64,000 nt of DNA from Halorubrum sodomense (lineage in GTDB: Archaea > Halobacteriota > Halobacteria > Halobacteriales > Haloferacaceae), in NCBI RefSeq assembly GCF_900111935.1, contig NZ_FOYN01000003.1:367800-431799 (forward strand). The letters run 5' to 3'. Position 1 is the stretch's first letter, and every line of letters begins with the position of its first letter. The translations under genes were made by a program, and so were the position numbers. The notes beneath the pieces are model-generated. The model saw only the letters and a program-made list of their open reading frames with translations. It was not told where the DNA came from and did no database searches. This document shows, in pieces, positions 43,134 through 51,314 of this stretch.

Positions 43134-43370
43134 ATGCCCACTTTCGAGCTGAACCTCTCGGACGACGTGTACGCGGAGTTTCAGCAGCTGGCGGACGAGG
43201 AGTTCGTCTCCGAGGAGCAGGCCGCGGAGGACCTCATCGCGTCCGGCATCGAGGCGTACAACGTGAGCGTCGTCGACGACGACCCACGCGACGAGATGCT
43301 CGACGGCGCCGAGAACAACATGTTCGACACCGCGGAGGACCCGGGCAGCATCGAAGACGACCGGCTCTGA
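43134..43370 (+). CDS. Small conserved haloarchaeal protein
   Basis: A 78-residue acidic protein (MPTFELNLSDDVYAEFQQLA, then ADEEFVSEEQAAEDLIASGIEA). The first part could adopt a ribbon-helix-helix-like fold (beta strand followed by two helices), but the C-terminus (about residues 45-78) is acidic and unstructured-looking. A TTTAAA element at about 43104-43110 lies 25-30 bases upstream. A GGGAGGT directly precedes the ATG, an arrangement that would suit either a leaderless or a Shine-Dalgarno-led message. A DNA-binding role is possible but unproven. Confidence 0.7.
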   Translation: MPTFELNLSDDVYAEFQQLADEEFVSEEQAAEDLIASGIEAYNVSVVDDDPRDEMLDGAENNMFDTAEDPGSIEDDRL

Positions 43371-43409
43371 GACGCCGTCGCGCGCTCTGCGTTCTCGTTT
43401 TCCTTCGGT

Positions 43410-44612
43410 TCAGTACCCCAGCCCGAGCAGCCGGTTCGCGGACAGCGTCGCCAGCCCGAGCGCCATCACGCAGGCGAGCAGGCCGAACGCGACGGGCCAC
43501 CCCGCGGCGTCGGAGACGGCGCCGACGACGACGCTGCCGGTGGCGCCGGTCACCATGTACGCGGTCCGGACGAGCCCGAAGCCGGCGCCCCGTTCCGAGT
43601 CGGACAACAGGTCCATGAACCGCGACTGGACCGGCGCGCCCCACGACATCGCGAGGCCGACGAACCCCACCCCTGCGACCGTGACCGGCAGCCCCAGGTC
43701 GAGCGTCGCGGCCGCGACGAGCGTCCCGTAGCCGACGACGCCGGCGCCCATCGTCACCATCGCGGTGGCGTCGCGACCGATCCGGTCGGACACCGAGCCG
43801 GTCACCGGCTGGGTGCCGCCGTGGACGAGGAAGTACACGGAGAACAGCAGCGCCGACAGCGCGCTCGACAGGCCGGTCCCGAACTCGAGGAACGTGGGCA
43901 GGAAGGAGGCGGTCGCCTGCCACGTGAACGCGCCCATCGTCGCCAGCGCGGTCGTATAGAGGATCCGCGGCCGTGAGAGCAGTTCGACGAGCGGCCCCAG
44001 CGCGAACCGCTCCCCCATCGGCTGGTCGGGACGGAGGGGCTCGGTCGGCCGGACCTTCCACGCGAACAGGAGGAACACGGGCACCGCGACGACGGCGCCG
44101 AGGAGGACGCCGGCGCGCCAGCCGTACCGCGATCCGACGAGCGCGGCGGCCGGCGGCGCGGCGAGCCCCGCGAGCGGCCCGCCGGCGACGTGGACGCCGA
44201 CGGCGCGGCCGGTGTCCTCGAACTGCCGCGTCAGGAACGTCGTCGCGACCGAGTAGTGGAGGCCGGCGCCCACGCCCAGCGCGGCCGCGAACAGCCCGAA
44301 CGCGAGCATCGACGGCGACGCGGCGAGGAGGACGGAGGCGACCGCGGTGGCGCCGACGGCGGCGAGGATGACGCGGCGCTCGCCGTAGCGGTCGCCGAGG
44401 ACGCCGGAGGGGAACTGCGTCAGCGCGTACGTGAGCCACATCCCGCTGAGCGCGAGCCCGACGGTGCCGTTGGTCACGTCGAACCGGGTCGTGATCTCCG
44501 GCACGAGCGGGCTGACGACGAGCCGCGCCACCATCGTCCCCGTGAACGCGAGCGTACAGAGCGCGAGCGCCGTGTGTTCGTACCGCCAGTTCACGGTCGC
44601 CGTTCCCGACAC
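43410..44612 (-). CDS. Major facilitator superfamily transporter
   Basis: A 400-residue protein with twelve hydrophobic helices. The MFS motif between helices 2 and 3 is seen as SGVLGDRYGERRVILAA and its counterpart as GSVSDRIGRDATAM. The N-terminal loop ends FDVTNGTVGLALSGMWLTYA. It carries a small solute by proton or ion coupling; the substrate is unknown. Gly/Ala-rich helices are normal. It stands alone between a small protein gene and the Xaa-Pro peptidase, with 39 and 87 bases to its neighbours. Confidence 0.88.
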   Translation of the reverse strand: MSGTATVNWRYEHTALALCTLAFTGTMVARLVVSPLVPEITTRFDVTNGTVGLALSGMWLTYALTQFPSGVLGDRYGERRVILAAVGATAVASVLLAASPSMLAFGLFAAALGVGAGLHYSVATTFLTRQFEDTGRAVGVHVAGGPLAGLAAPPAAALVGSRYGWRAGVLLGAVVAVPVFLLFAWKVRPTEPLRPDQPMGERFALGPLVELLSRPRILYTTALATMGAFTWQATASFLPTFLEFGTGLSSALSALLFSVYFLVHGGTQPVTGSVSDRIGRDATAMVTMGAGVVGYGTLVAAATLDLGLPVTVAGVGFVGLAMSWGAPVQSRFMDLLSDSERGAGFGLVRTAYMVTGATGSVVVGAVSDAAGWPVAFGLLACVMALGLATLSANRLLGLGY

Positions 44613-44699
44613 GGGTCAAAGCGGCTTCCGATCGCGGTCAGACGGGCCGGGTGTCGCGCGGCGGTCGCCCCCGACGCCCGCGTCTCCACCGTCCCGGGC

Positions 44700-45887
44700 T
44701 CACTCCGCCGCGAACCGGATCGGGTAGTCGGTGAGGTTCTCGTAGCCGTCCTCGGTGACGACGACGAGGTCCTCGATCCGGACGCCGCCGACCTCGGGGT
44801 CGTAGAGGCCGGGCTCGACGGTGATCACGTGCCCCGGTTCCAGCTCCTCACCGCCGTTCGCCAGCCGCGGCGACTCGTGGACGTCGAGGCCGATCCCGTG
44901 GCCGGTCGAGTGGATGAACCCCGTCTCGGTCTCGGGATCGGTCCGGAAAGTGGGTTCTCCGGCCTCCTCGTACACCTCGCAGGCGGCGGCGTGGACCTCC
45001 TCGCCGGTGGCGCCGGGCTCGACCGCGTCGAGCGCGGCGTCCAGCGCCCGCTCGGTGAGGTCGTACCACTCGCGGAGCGCCTCGCCCGGCTCGCCGACGC
45101 AGAACGTCCGCGTCATGTCGGCGTTGTACTTCGTCGCCTTCGACCGCGGGAAGATGTCGACGATGACCGCCTCGTTCGCGCGGAGCGGGCCCGAGCCGCG
45201 GTCGTGCGGGTCCGCGGCCTGCGCGCCGCCGGCGACGATCGTCTCGTCGAGCGCACAGCCGTGTCGCAGGAGGGTCACCTCGATCTCCTCGGTCACGCGT
45301 TCGCTCGTCAGCGGTTCGCCATCGCGGAGCAGGGTGCCGGGCTCGACGCCGCCGTTTGCGGGAACGTCCTCGCCAGCCACGTCGGCTCCGGCGATCAGGG
45401 CCTCCGCGGCCCCCATCGCCGCCTCGTTGGCGCGCTGTGCCTCGCGGATCGCGTCGATCTCGTCGTCGGTCTTCACCGCCCGGACCGCCTGAAGGCGGTC
45501 GTCGGTGTCGACGGTGACCTCGACGCCCCGCTCGCGGAGGGCGTCGGCGGTGCCGACCGGGCCGCGGGGTGGCATCGAGACGGCGTCGACGCCCTTGTCG
45601 CGGACGAACGCCGCGTACATGTTGTTCTTCTCCTCGCGACTGCCGTACTCGTAGTCGTAGTCGGCGTGGCGTTCCACCGTGTCGGCCGTCGCCTCCGACT
45701 TCGCGCGGCCGTACTCCAACCCGCTGACGAGGACGTGGACCTCGCCGTCAGCGTACAGCGTGAGGAACGGGTCGTGCCCGGTGAACCCGGAGAGGTACAG
45801 CTGGTTGGCGTCCTCCTGCGAGGCGTCGAGCAGGTAGCCGTCCGCGTCGATGTCGGCGAGGCGGTCGTCGAGTCGCGTTCGGTTCAT
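44700..45887 (-). CDS. Xaa-Pro peptidase (M24 family)
   Basis: A 395-residue protein starting at 45887 (MNRTRLDDRLADIDADGYLL). The N-terminal creatinase-like domain (about 1-150) and C-terminal M24 domain carry the metal ligands: Asp of VIVDIFPRSKATKYNADMT (two Asp), His of HSTGHGIGLDVHES, Glu of TVEPGLYDPE and Glu of GGVRIEDLVV. It removes N-terminal residues next to proline. The start was chosen at this ATG because the fold begins there and the upstream in-frame sequence runs into the MsrB gene's promoter region. Confidence 0.9.
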   Translation of the reverse strand: MNRTRLDDRLADIDADGYLLDASQEDANQLYLSGFTGHDPFLTLYADGEVHVLVSGLEYGRAKSEATADTVERHADYDYEYGSREEKNNMYAAFVRDKGVDAVSMPPRGPVGTADALRERGVEVTVDTDDRLQAVRAVKTDDEIDAIREAQRANEAAMGAAEALIAGADVAGEDVPANGGVEPGTLLRDGEPLTSERVTEEIEVTLLRHGCALDETIVAGGAQAADPHDRGSGPLRANEAVIVDIFPRSKATKYNADMTRTFCVGEPGEALREWYDLTERALDAALDAVEPGATGEEVHAAACEVYEEAGEPTFRTDPETETGFIHSTGHGIGLDVHESPRLANGGEELEPGHVITVEPGLYDPEVGGVRIEDLVVVTEDGYENLTDYPIRFAAE

Positions 45888-46073
45888 ACCCGAACTGCTC
45901 GGGCGAGGCCCAAATCGATTGCCCTCGCGGAACCCTCGGGGGTCCGGCGTCGAACCGTCCGAGTAGGCGGGAATCTCACGGGGGCCGGCCGACCGACGCG
46001 TCGGTCGCGTCCGTCTCCGTCCGTCTGCCGGGACCGCCGCAACGGCCTTTGGCGTGGGGCTCGTATCGGTGGT

Positions 46074-46511
46074 ATGAGCGAAACCGGCGAGCGCGACGCG
46101 GCCGACGGCTCGACGCCGACCGACCCCGACGAACTGACCGACGCGGAGTGGCGCGAGCGGCTCTCCGAGGAGGAGTACCGCGTGCTTCGCGAGAGCGGCA
46201 CGGAGGCGAAGTTCTCCGGGGAGTACGTCGACCACCTCCCCGACGACGGGGAGTACCGCTGTGCCGGCTGCGGCACGGTGCTGTTCGACGCCGAGACGAA
46301 GTACGAGTCCGGCTGCGGCTGGCCCGCCTTCTACGCCGCCGAGGAGGAGTCCGTGACGACGACGGTCGACACCAGCCACGGGATGCGCCGGACCGAGGTC
46401 CGGTGTGCGAACTGCGACTCGCACCTCGGCCACGTGTTCGACGACGGCCCCGAGCCCACCGGGAAGCGGTTCTGTATCAACTCGGTCGCGATGGAGTACG
46501 ACGAGGAGTAG
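46074..46511 (+). CDS. msrB: Peptide-methionine (R)-S-oxide reductase
   Basis: A 145-residue MsrB. The catalytic Cys134 sits in KRFCINSVAM; the zinc site is two CxxC pairs (Cys63/66 and Cys111/114); the substrate residues are in CGWPAFY and HLGHVFDDG. It reduces the R epimer of methionine sulfoxide in proteins. The first 20 residues are an acidic extension. Divergent from the Xaa-Pro peptidase gene with a 186-base spacer that holds no recognised feature beyond ordinary promoter sequence. Confidence 0.93.
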   Translation: MSETGERDAADGSTPTDPDELTDAEWRERLSEEEYRVLRESGTEAKFSGEYVDHLPDDGEYRCAGCGTVLFDAETKYESGCGWPAFYAAEEESVTTTVDTSHGMRRTEVRCANCDSHLGHVFDDGPEPTGKRFCINSVAMEYDEE

Positions 46512-46562
46512 CTCGGACGGCAGGACCGGGCCGGGATCGGCGGCGCGGTGGATCCCGTCTGG

Positions 46563-47309
46563 TCAGGCGTCACAGAGCGGGAGCCGGACGACGAAGACGG
46601 CGCCCTTCGGCTCGTTGTCCTCGATCCGCGCGTCGCCGCCGTAGATCTCGACGAGCGATCGGACCAGGTAGAGCCCGATCCCGGCGCCCGGGCTGTCGAG
46701 CCCCTTCTCGCCCTTCCCGAATATCTCGTCGCGCTGGTCCTCGGGGATCCCCGGTCCGTTGTCCGCGATCCGCACCTCCGCGACGCCGTCGGCCTCGTCG
46801 ACCGTCGCGGACACAGTCACCTTCGGCGGGGTCTCGTCGTTGTGCTGGACCGCGTTCCGCAGGAGGTTCCGGAACACCGAACTCAGCATCTCGTCGCCGA
46901 CGACGTCCGCCTCCGGGAACGACCCCTCGACCGTGAAGACGGCCTCGGAGTACGCCGACCGGACCTCTTCGACCTGCTGTGAGAGAACCCGATCGAGCGA
47001 AACGCGGCTCGGCTCGGCGTCCTCTCGAAGCATCACCTCCGCGAGGTCCCGGACCGTCGTCGTGAGCGAGACGGCGCTCTCCGTGTTCCGCTTGATCACG
47101 TCGAGGTACTCTTTCCCCTCCTCATCGACGTGGTCGTCGAGCAGTTCGGCGTACGCGCCGACGAGCTGGAGGTCGTTGCGGATGTCGTGGCGCATCACCT
47201 GGTTCAACAGCTGTAGGTCGTCTCGCTGCCGCTTGAGACGCTCTTCGGGGCTGAGATCCCCATCCGCGTCCGCCTCGCGGTCCGGTTTAGCGTTCGCCTC
47301 CTCGCTCAT
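46563..47309 (-). CDS. Histidine kinase core without a sensor domain
   Basis: A 248-residue kinase. It consists of a short charged N-terminus, the H-box with His41 (VMRHDIRNDLQLVGAYAELL), and a HATPase domain (N-box LRNAVQHND, G1 ADNGPGIPEDQ, G2 PGAGIGLYLVRSLVEIYGG). There is no PAS, GAF or membrane sensor. It may take its signal from a partner protein or phosphorylate a remote regulator. It is followed by 51 bases and msrB in the convergent direction. Size is at the low end for haloarchaeal kinases. Confidence 0.87.
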   Translation of the reverse strand: MSEEANAKPDREADADGDLSPEERLKRQRDDLQLLNQVMRHDIRNDLQLVGAYAELLDDHVDEEGKEYLDVIKRNTESAVSLTTTVRDLAEVMLREDAEPSRVSLDRVLSQQVEEVRSAYSEAVFTVEGSFPEADVVGDEMLSSVFRNLLRNAVQHNDETPPKVTVSATVDEADGVAEVRIADNGPGIPEDQRDEIFGKGEKGLDSPGAGIGLYLVRSLVEIYGGDARIEDNEPKGAVFVVRLPLCDA

Positions 47310-47378
47310 GAGGATCCGTACGCTCCCCCGTCGCTTTTACGTACCGGTCGCTCCCGACGCGTCCTCCCGACGGCGGGG

Positions 47379-48533
47379 TTACATCCCCTCGTCGAGCAGC
47401 TCGCGGGCGACGATGTTCTTCTGAATCTCCGTGGTGCCCTCGTAGATCTGAGTGATCTTCGCGTCGCGGTAGAGCCGCTCGACGTCGTGGTCGTTGACGA
47501 AGCCGGCGCCCCCGTGGACCTGGACCGCCTCGTCGGCGACCTCGACCGCGGTGCGCGAGGCGAACTCCTTGGCCATCGACGCGAGCGCGGTGAGGTCGCC
47601 GGCCTCGTTGTCGACCGCCCACGCCGAGCGGTAGGTGAGCCAGCGGGCGGCCTCGGTGTTCGTGTGCATCTCCGCGAGCTTGTGTTTGATCGCCTGGAAG
47701 TCGCTGATCGGGCGGTCGAACTGCTCGCGCTCCTCGGCGTACTCCAACGCGCGCTCGGCGGCGCCGCGGGCGATGCCGACGCCCTGCGCGGCGACCGCGG
47801 TGCGGGTCTCGTCGAAGAACTGCATCAGCTGGAGGAACCCCATCCCGCGCTGACCGATGAGGTTCTCCTCGGGGACTCGCACGTCGTCGAACCGCAGCTC
47901 CGCGGTGTCGCTCGCGCGGATGCCGAGCTTGCCGGTGATCTTGTCGCGGGTGAGCCCGTCGCGGTCGCCCTCGACGAGGATCTGCGAGTACCCGGAGTAG
48001 CGGTCGTCGACCTCGGGGTCCGTCTCGCAGACGACGACGAAGTAGTCCGCGACGGTGCCGTTCGTGATCCACATCTTCGAGCCGTTGATCACCCACTCGT
48101 CGCCGTCCTTCTCCGCCCGAGTGGCGACCGAGGTGACGTCCGAGCCCGCCTGCGGCTCCGAGATGGCCGAGCCCATCACCGCGTCGCCCGCGGTCACCTC
48201 GGGGAGGACGCGCTCCTTCTGTGCCTCCGTGCCGAACTCCATCAGCGCCTCCGCGCCGAAGCCGGCGCTGGAGATACAGAGCCCGATCCCCGGGTCGGCG
48301 GCGAACAGCTCCTCGGTGAGGATCGCGTTCTCCAGCGAGGAGTAGCCGATCCCGCCGTACTCGACCGGGACGTGCGGCGCGAGCAGCCCCATGTCGGCCG
48401 CCTTCTCCATCACCTCGTGGGGGTACGCCTCGTCGACGTCGTACTCCGTCGCGACCGGTCGGATCTCCTCGTCCGCGAACTTCCGCACCTCCTCGCGAAG
48501 CTGTTTCTGTTCGTCGGTCAGTTGGAACTCCAT
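47379..48533 (-). CDS. Acyl-CoA dehydrogenase
   Basis: A 384-residue flavoprotein. FAD- and substrate-binding motifs appear as SAISEPQAGSDVTSVATRAE and WITNGTVADYFVV; the catalytic base Glu is in ITQIYEGTTEIQKNIVARELL-type C-terminus (YEGTTEIQ). It oxidises acyl-CoA thioesters to enoyl-CoA in fatty-acid or amino-acid breakdown, donating electrons to ETF. The start is supported by a TTATCA-type element about 26 bases upstream. The acyl-chain preference cannot be read from the sequence. Confidence 0.93.
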   Translation of the reverse strand: MEFQLTDEQKQLREEVRKFADEEIRPVATEYDVDEAYPHEVMEKAADMGLLAPHVPVEYGGIGYSSLENAILTEELFAADPGIGLCISSAGFGAEALMEFGTEAQKERVLPEVTAGDAVMGSAISEPQAGSDVTSVATRAEKDGDEWVINGSKMWITNGTVADYFVVVCETDPEVDDRYSGYSQILVEGDRDGLTRDKITGKLGIRASDTAELRFDDVRVPEENLIGQRGMGFLQLMQFFDETRTAVAAQGVGIARGAAERALEYAEEREQFDRPISDFQAIKHKLAEMHTNTEAARWLTYRSAWAVDNEAGDLTALASMAKEFASRTAVEVADEAVQVHGGAGFVNDHDVERLYRDAKITQIYEGTTEIQKNIVARELLDEGM

Positions 48534-48648
48534 GTCCCGACGAACAGGATCGAACGTGATAATCGTTGGCGAACAGCGATGAATTCGAGAAGAGTTGTTC
48601 GTTTATTTGTGCCGCGTTTCCGGCGGCGGAGCGATCCGAGACCGCCGC

Positions 48649-48969
48649 TCAGTACTCGCGCTCCTCGCGCACCTCGTAGTGGCGCGCGCGGTCGTCGTAC
48701 CGCTTCAGCACCTCGCGGGCTGCGTCCGGGACGTGCGCGTCGCGGTACTCCTCGCCCGCGAACCGCTTCACCGACTCAACCGAGTCGAACCGGAGGATCG
48801 TGACGAACTCGACCTCGTCGGCGTCGGCCTCGCGGCGGAGTATTCGAGCGCCCCGGTAGCCGTCGTTGTCCGCGTCCGCGAACGAGGGGAGGATCTCCTC
48901 ACGGAGCAGTCGCTCGTACTCGTCCGCGTTCTCCCGAGTCGTCCAGCCGTGCCAGATCCTGTCGATCAT
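48649..48969 (-). CDS. Antibiotic biosynthesis monooxygenase-like (dimeric alpha-beta barrel) protein
   Basis: A 106-residue protein with the ferredoxin-like dimeric barrel pattern: MIDRIWHGWTTRENADEYERL, VEFVTILRFDSVESVKRFAG, and a C-terminal ARHYEVREER. Members act in polyketide oxygenation or heme degradation or bind small ligands; here no partner enzyme is adjacent except the aminotransferase. The ATG overlaps the aminotransferase stop by four bases, so they are translated together as the last gene of a three-gene operon (Lrp, aminotransferase, this). Function unknown. Confidence 0.75.
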   Translation of the reverse strand: MIDRIWHGWTTRENADEYERLLREEILPSFADADNDGYRGARILRREADADEVEFVTILRFDSVESVKRFAGEEYRDAHVPDAAREVLKRYDDRARHYEVREEREY

Positions 48970-50105
48970 CGGCCCTCCACGAACGCCGCGACCCGGTCGG
49001 TCGCCTCCTTCAGCTCGCGCATCGAGGTCGCGTACGAGACGCGGAGGTGGCCCTCGCCGCCCGTGCCGAAGACGGAGCCGGGGACGACCGCGACGCCCTC
49101 CGCCTCCAGCAGCGCCTCGGCGAACGCCTCGTCGTCGCCGCCGCACTCGGGGAACGCGTAGAACGCGCCGCCCGGCTCGAACGTGTCGAGGCCCATCTCG
49201 TTGAACCGGGAGACGACCAGCCGCCGCCGGCGGTCGTACTCCTCGACCATCTCCGTCACCTCGTCGTCGCACCGGTCGAGCGCCTCGATGGCGGCGTACT
49301 GCGGCGTCGTCGGCGCCGACAGCATCGTGTACTGGTGGATGCGGTTCATCGCGTCGATGGCGTCGGTCGGGCCCAGCGCGTAGCCGAGCCGCAGCCCCGT
49401 CATCGCGTACGCCTTCGAGAAGCCGTTGACGACGACGGTCCGCTCGCGCATCCCCGGCTGCGTCGCGATCGAGGCGTGGTCCGTCCCGTAGGTGAGCGCG
49501 GCGTAGATCTCGTCGGCCACGACGCGGAGGTCCTCGTCGCGGCAGAACGCGGCGACCTCGGCCAACTGCTCGCCGGTCATCGTCGCGCCCGTGGGGTTGT
49601 TCGGGTAACAGCACACCAGCAGGTCGGCCTCGGCGGCGCCGGCCGCCTCCAGCGCCTCGCGGGTGAGCGCGAAGTCGTCCGCGGCCCGCGTGGGCACCGT
49701 CAGCTGCTCGCCGCCGGCGAGCTCGATTCCGGGGCCGTAGGAGATGTACGTCGGCTCGTGGACGGCGACCGTGTCGCCGGGGTCGACCAGGGCCCGGAAC
49801 GCGAGGTCGACCGCCTCGCTCGCGCCGGTGGTGACCAGTATCTCCGACTCCGGCTCGTACGACTGATCGTAGCGCTCGTGGTGGTCGGCGACCCGCTCGC
49901 GGAGCGCCGCCATCCCGCGGTTCGCGGTGTATGAGGTCTTCCCGCGTTCGAGCGAGTCGATCGCCGCGGTCCGGGCGGTCCACGGGGCCGAGAAGTCCGG
50001 CTCGCCGACCCCGAGCGAGATGACGTCGTCGCGCGCCTCCGCGAGCTCGAAGAACTTCCGGATCCCCGACTCCGGGAGGGTGCGCGCGCGGTCCGAGAGC
50101 CTCAT
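48966..50105 (-). CDS. Class I PLP-dependent aminotransferase
   Basis: A 379-residue aminotransferase. PLP lysine Lys231 is in NGFSKAYAMTGLRLGY; YPNNPTGATM (167-176) and VADEIYAALTYG (196-207) are the fold-type I motifs. The substrate is likely an aromatic or branched amino acid or alanine, as in archaeal AspC-like enzymes. The ATG overlaps the Lrp stop by four bases. An Lrp regulator in the same operon fits amino-acid-responsive control. The regulator is read first and may autoregulate the unit. Confidence 0.9.
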   Translation of the reverse strand: MRLSDRARTLPESGIRKFFELAEARDDVISLGVGEPDFSAPWTARTAAIDSLERGKTSYTANRGMAALRERVADHHERYDQSYEPESEILVTTGASEAVDLAFRALVDPGDTVAVHEPTYISYGPGIELAGGEQLTVPTRAADDFALTREALEAAGAAEADLLVCCYPNNPTGATMTGEQLAEVAAFCRDEDLRVVADEIYAALTYGTDHASIATQPGMRERTVVVNGFSKAYAMTGLRLGYALGPTDAIDAMNRIHQYTMLSAPTTPQYAAIEALDRCDDEVTEMVEEYDRRRRLVVSRFNEMGLDTFEPGGAFYAFPECGGDDEAFAEALLEAEGVAVVPGSVFGTGGEGHLRVSYATSMRELKEATDRVAAFVEGR

Positions 50106-50590
50106 GGCGACACGGAGAGGCGGTCGTCGCCGTCGCCGTCCTCGAACCGGATCCCGCCGTCCTTGTACGTCTCCATGATGTAGTGGGTCACCGTCTGGGT
50201 CACCGCCGGCATCGGCGCGACCTGCTCGGAGATGAACTCGGAGACGTCCTGCATGTTCTCGCCGAGCACCTCGACGGCGAAGTCGTAGTCGCCCGAGACG
50301 AGGTGGAGGGCGTCGACCGCGGGGAACTTCGCGATCCGGTCGGCCACCTGCTCGTAGCCGGTCTCGCGGTCGAGCTCGACGTTGATCTCGACGACCGCGC
50401 GGATCTTCCCCTCGTCGACCCGGTCCCAGTCGATCACGGCCTGGTAGCCGTGGACGACGCGGTTCGACTCCAGCGCGTCGATCGCGTCCGCCACCGCCGC
50501 CGCGTCGAGGCCCGTCTGGGCCGCGATGTCGTCGATGTCCTCGCGGGCGTTCCGCGCCAACACGTCGAGTACCTCGCGCTCGGCGTCCAT
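50102..50590 (-). CDS. Lrp/AsnC family transcriptional regulator
   Basis: A 162-residue regulator. The winged helix-turn-helix spans about residues 1-55 (VLDVLARNAREDIDDIAAQTG), and the RAM ligand domain occupies about 65-140. It senses amino acids and controls nearby metabolism. Promoter: CATAAACC-type element about 25 bases upstream on the minus strand. It heads the operon with the aminotransferase and the small monooxygenase-like gene, all four-base coupled. Confidence 0.9.
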   Translation of the reverse strand: MDAEREVLDVLARNAREDIDDIAAQTGLDAAAVADAIDALESNRVVHGYQAVIDWDRVDEGKIRAVVEINVELDRETGYEQVADRIAKFPAVDALHLVSGDYDFAVEVLGENMQDVSEFISEQVAPMPAVTQTVTHYIMETYKDGGIRFEDGDGDDRLSVSP

Positions 50591-50683
50591 ACCTCACGAT
50601 CGCGCGGGGGCGGTTTATGAGTAGCGACGGGCGCAACACGGACGAGCGGCGGGGCGTCGGGTGCGTGCGCCCCGAACGCTTTT

Positions 50684-50697
50684 CAGTGGTACCACTG
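50684..50697. promoter_or_regulatory. 14-bp palindrome, candidate operator of the CopG/RelE unit
   Basis: CAGTGGTACCACTG is a perfect 14-base palindrome lying 12-25 bases before the antitoxin ATG at 50709 and overlapping the expected TATA position. Ribbon-helix-helix antitoxins bind short palindromes in their own promoter, so it is a good candidate for autorepression. Confidence 0.6.
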
Positions 50698-50708
50698 TAT
50701 CACACGAT

Positions 50709-50984
50709 ATGAGCACCGACACAGACGCGGGCGACGACCGGATGGAGAAGATTAACGTCCGGGTTCCGAAGTCCCTGCTGGACCGTATCGACGAGGAGTG
50801 GGAACGGCGGGGGTACGCGAGTAAGTCCGAAGCGATCCGCGACGCGCTGCGCGACTGGGTGGACCCGTCGGTGACGCTCTCCGAGGAGACGCTGTCTGAT
50901 CTGGCGGAGAGCCGCGAGCAGGCGGAACGCGACGAGACGGTGTCGGCCGACGAGGGACGCGAGCGACTGGGCCTGGATGACTGA
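50709..50984 (+). CDS. CopG/ribbon-helix-helix antitoxin-like protein
   Basis: A 91-residue protein. Residues about 14-50 form a ribbon-helix-helix domain (EKINVRVPKSLLDRIDEEWE, then SKSEAIRDALRDW). The C-terminal 40 residues are acidic and helical, as in antitoxins that wrap a toxin. Start at 50709 is after the palindromic operator. Its stop overlaps the start of the RelE-like gene by eight bases, the usual antitoxin-first arrangement. Since the partner toxin carries a stop codon, this protein may be an orphan regulator. Confidence 0.85.
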   Translation: MSTDTDAGDDRMEKINVRVPKSLLDRIDEEWERRGYASKSEAIRDALRDWVDPSVTLSEETLSDLAESREQAERDETVSADEGRERLGLDD

Positions 50985-51240
50985 GGTCGAGTACACCGAA
51001 CAGGCGCTCTCTCACCTCGAATCACTCGATCCGTAGGCCGCCGACCGGATTATGAACAAGGTCGACGAGGCGACGGAGTGGACCGAGCACCGGTTGGAAC
51101 CGCTCTCCGGCTACCCGTACCACAAGCTCCGAGCCGGAGACTACCGAGCCATCGTCACGTGGGACCGGAGCGCCGACCTCATCCGCGTCGAGGCCGTCGG
51201 TCACCGCCGGAACGTGTACGACCGACACCTCCCGCCCTGA
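50977..51240 (+). pseudogene. RelE/ParE family toxin with an in-frame amber codon at codon 20
   Basis: Read from the ATG at 50977 the frame gives MTEVEYTEQALSHLESLDP, then TAG (51034-51036), then AADRIMNKVDEATEWTEHRL and LRAGDYRAIVTWDR to the end VYDRHLPP at 51240, in the same frame throughout. The protein matches haloarchaeal RelE toxins across the stop codon; a CAG-to-TAG change is the simplest cause, though the ancestral residue is inferred. A later ATG at 51052 could yield a truncated protein lacking the first helix. The downstream frame is well preserved, so the change is probably recent. Confidence 0.85.
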
Positions 51241-51314
51241 CCGCTCACTGCTGCTCCTCTCCCTCTCCTTCCGGCATCCCCACGGCTTTCCGCGTGGCGC
51301 GAGATCGGTGACCC

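Noticed and set aside
51034-51036. Amber codon read as pyrrolysine in the RelE frame
   Set aside because: No pyrrolysine genes are visible, and a single C-to-T change in a conserved Gln codon explains it.
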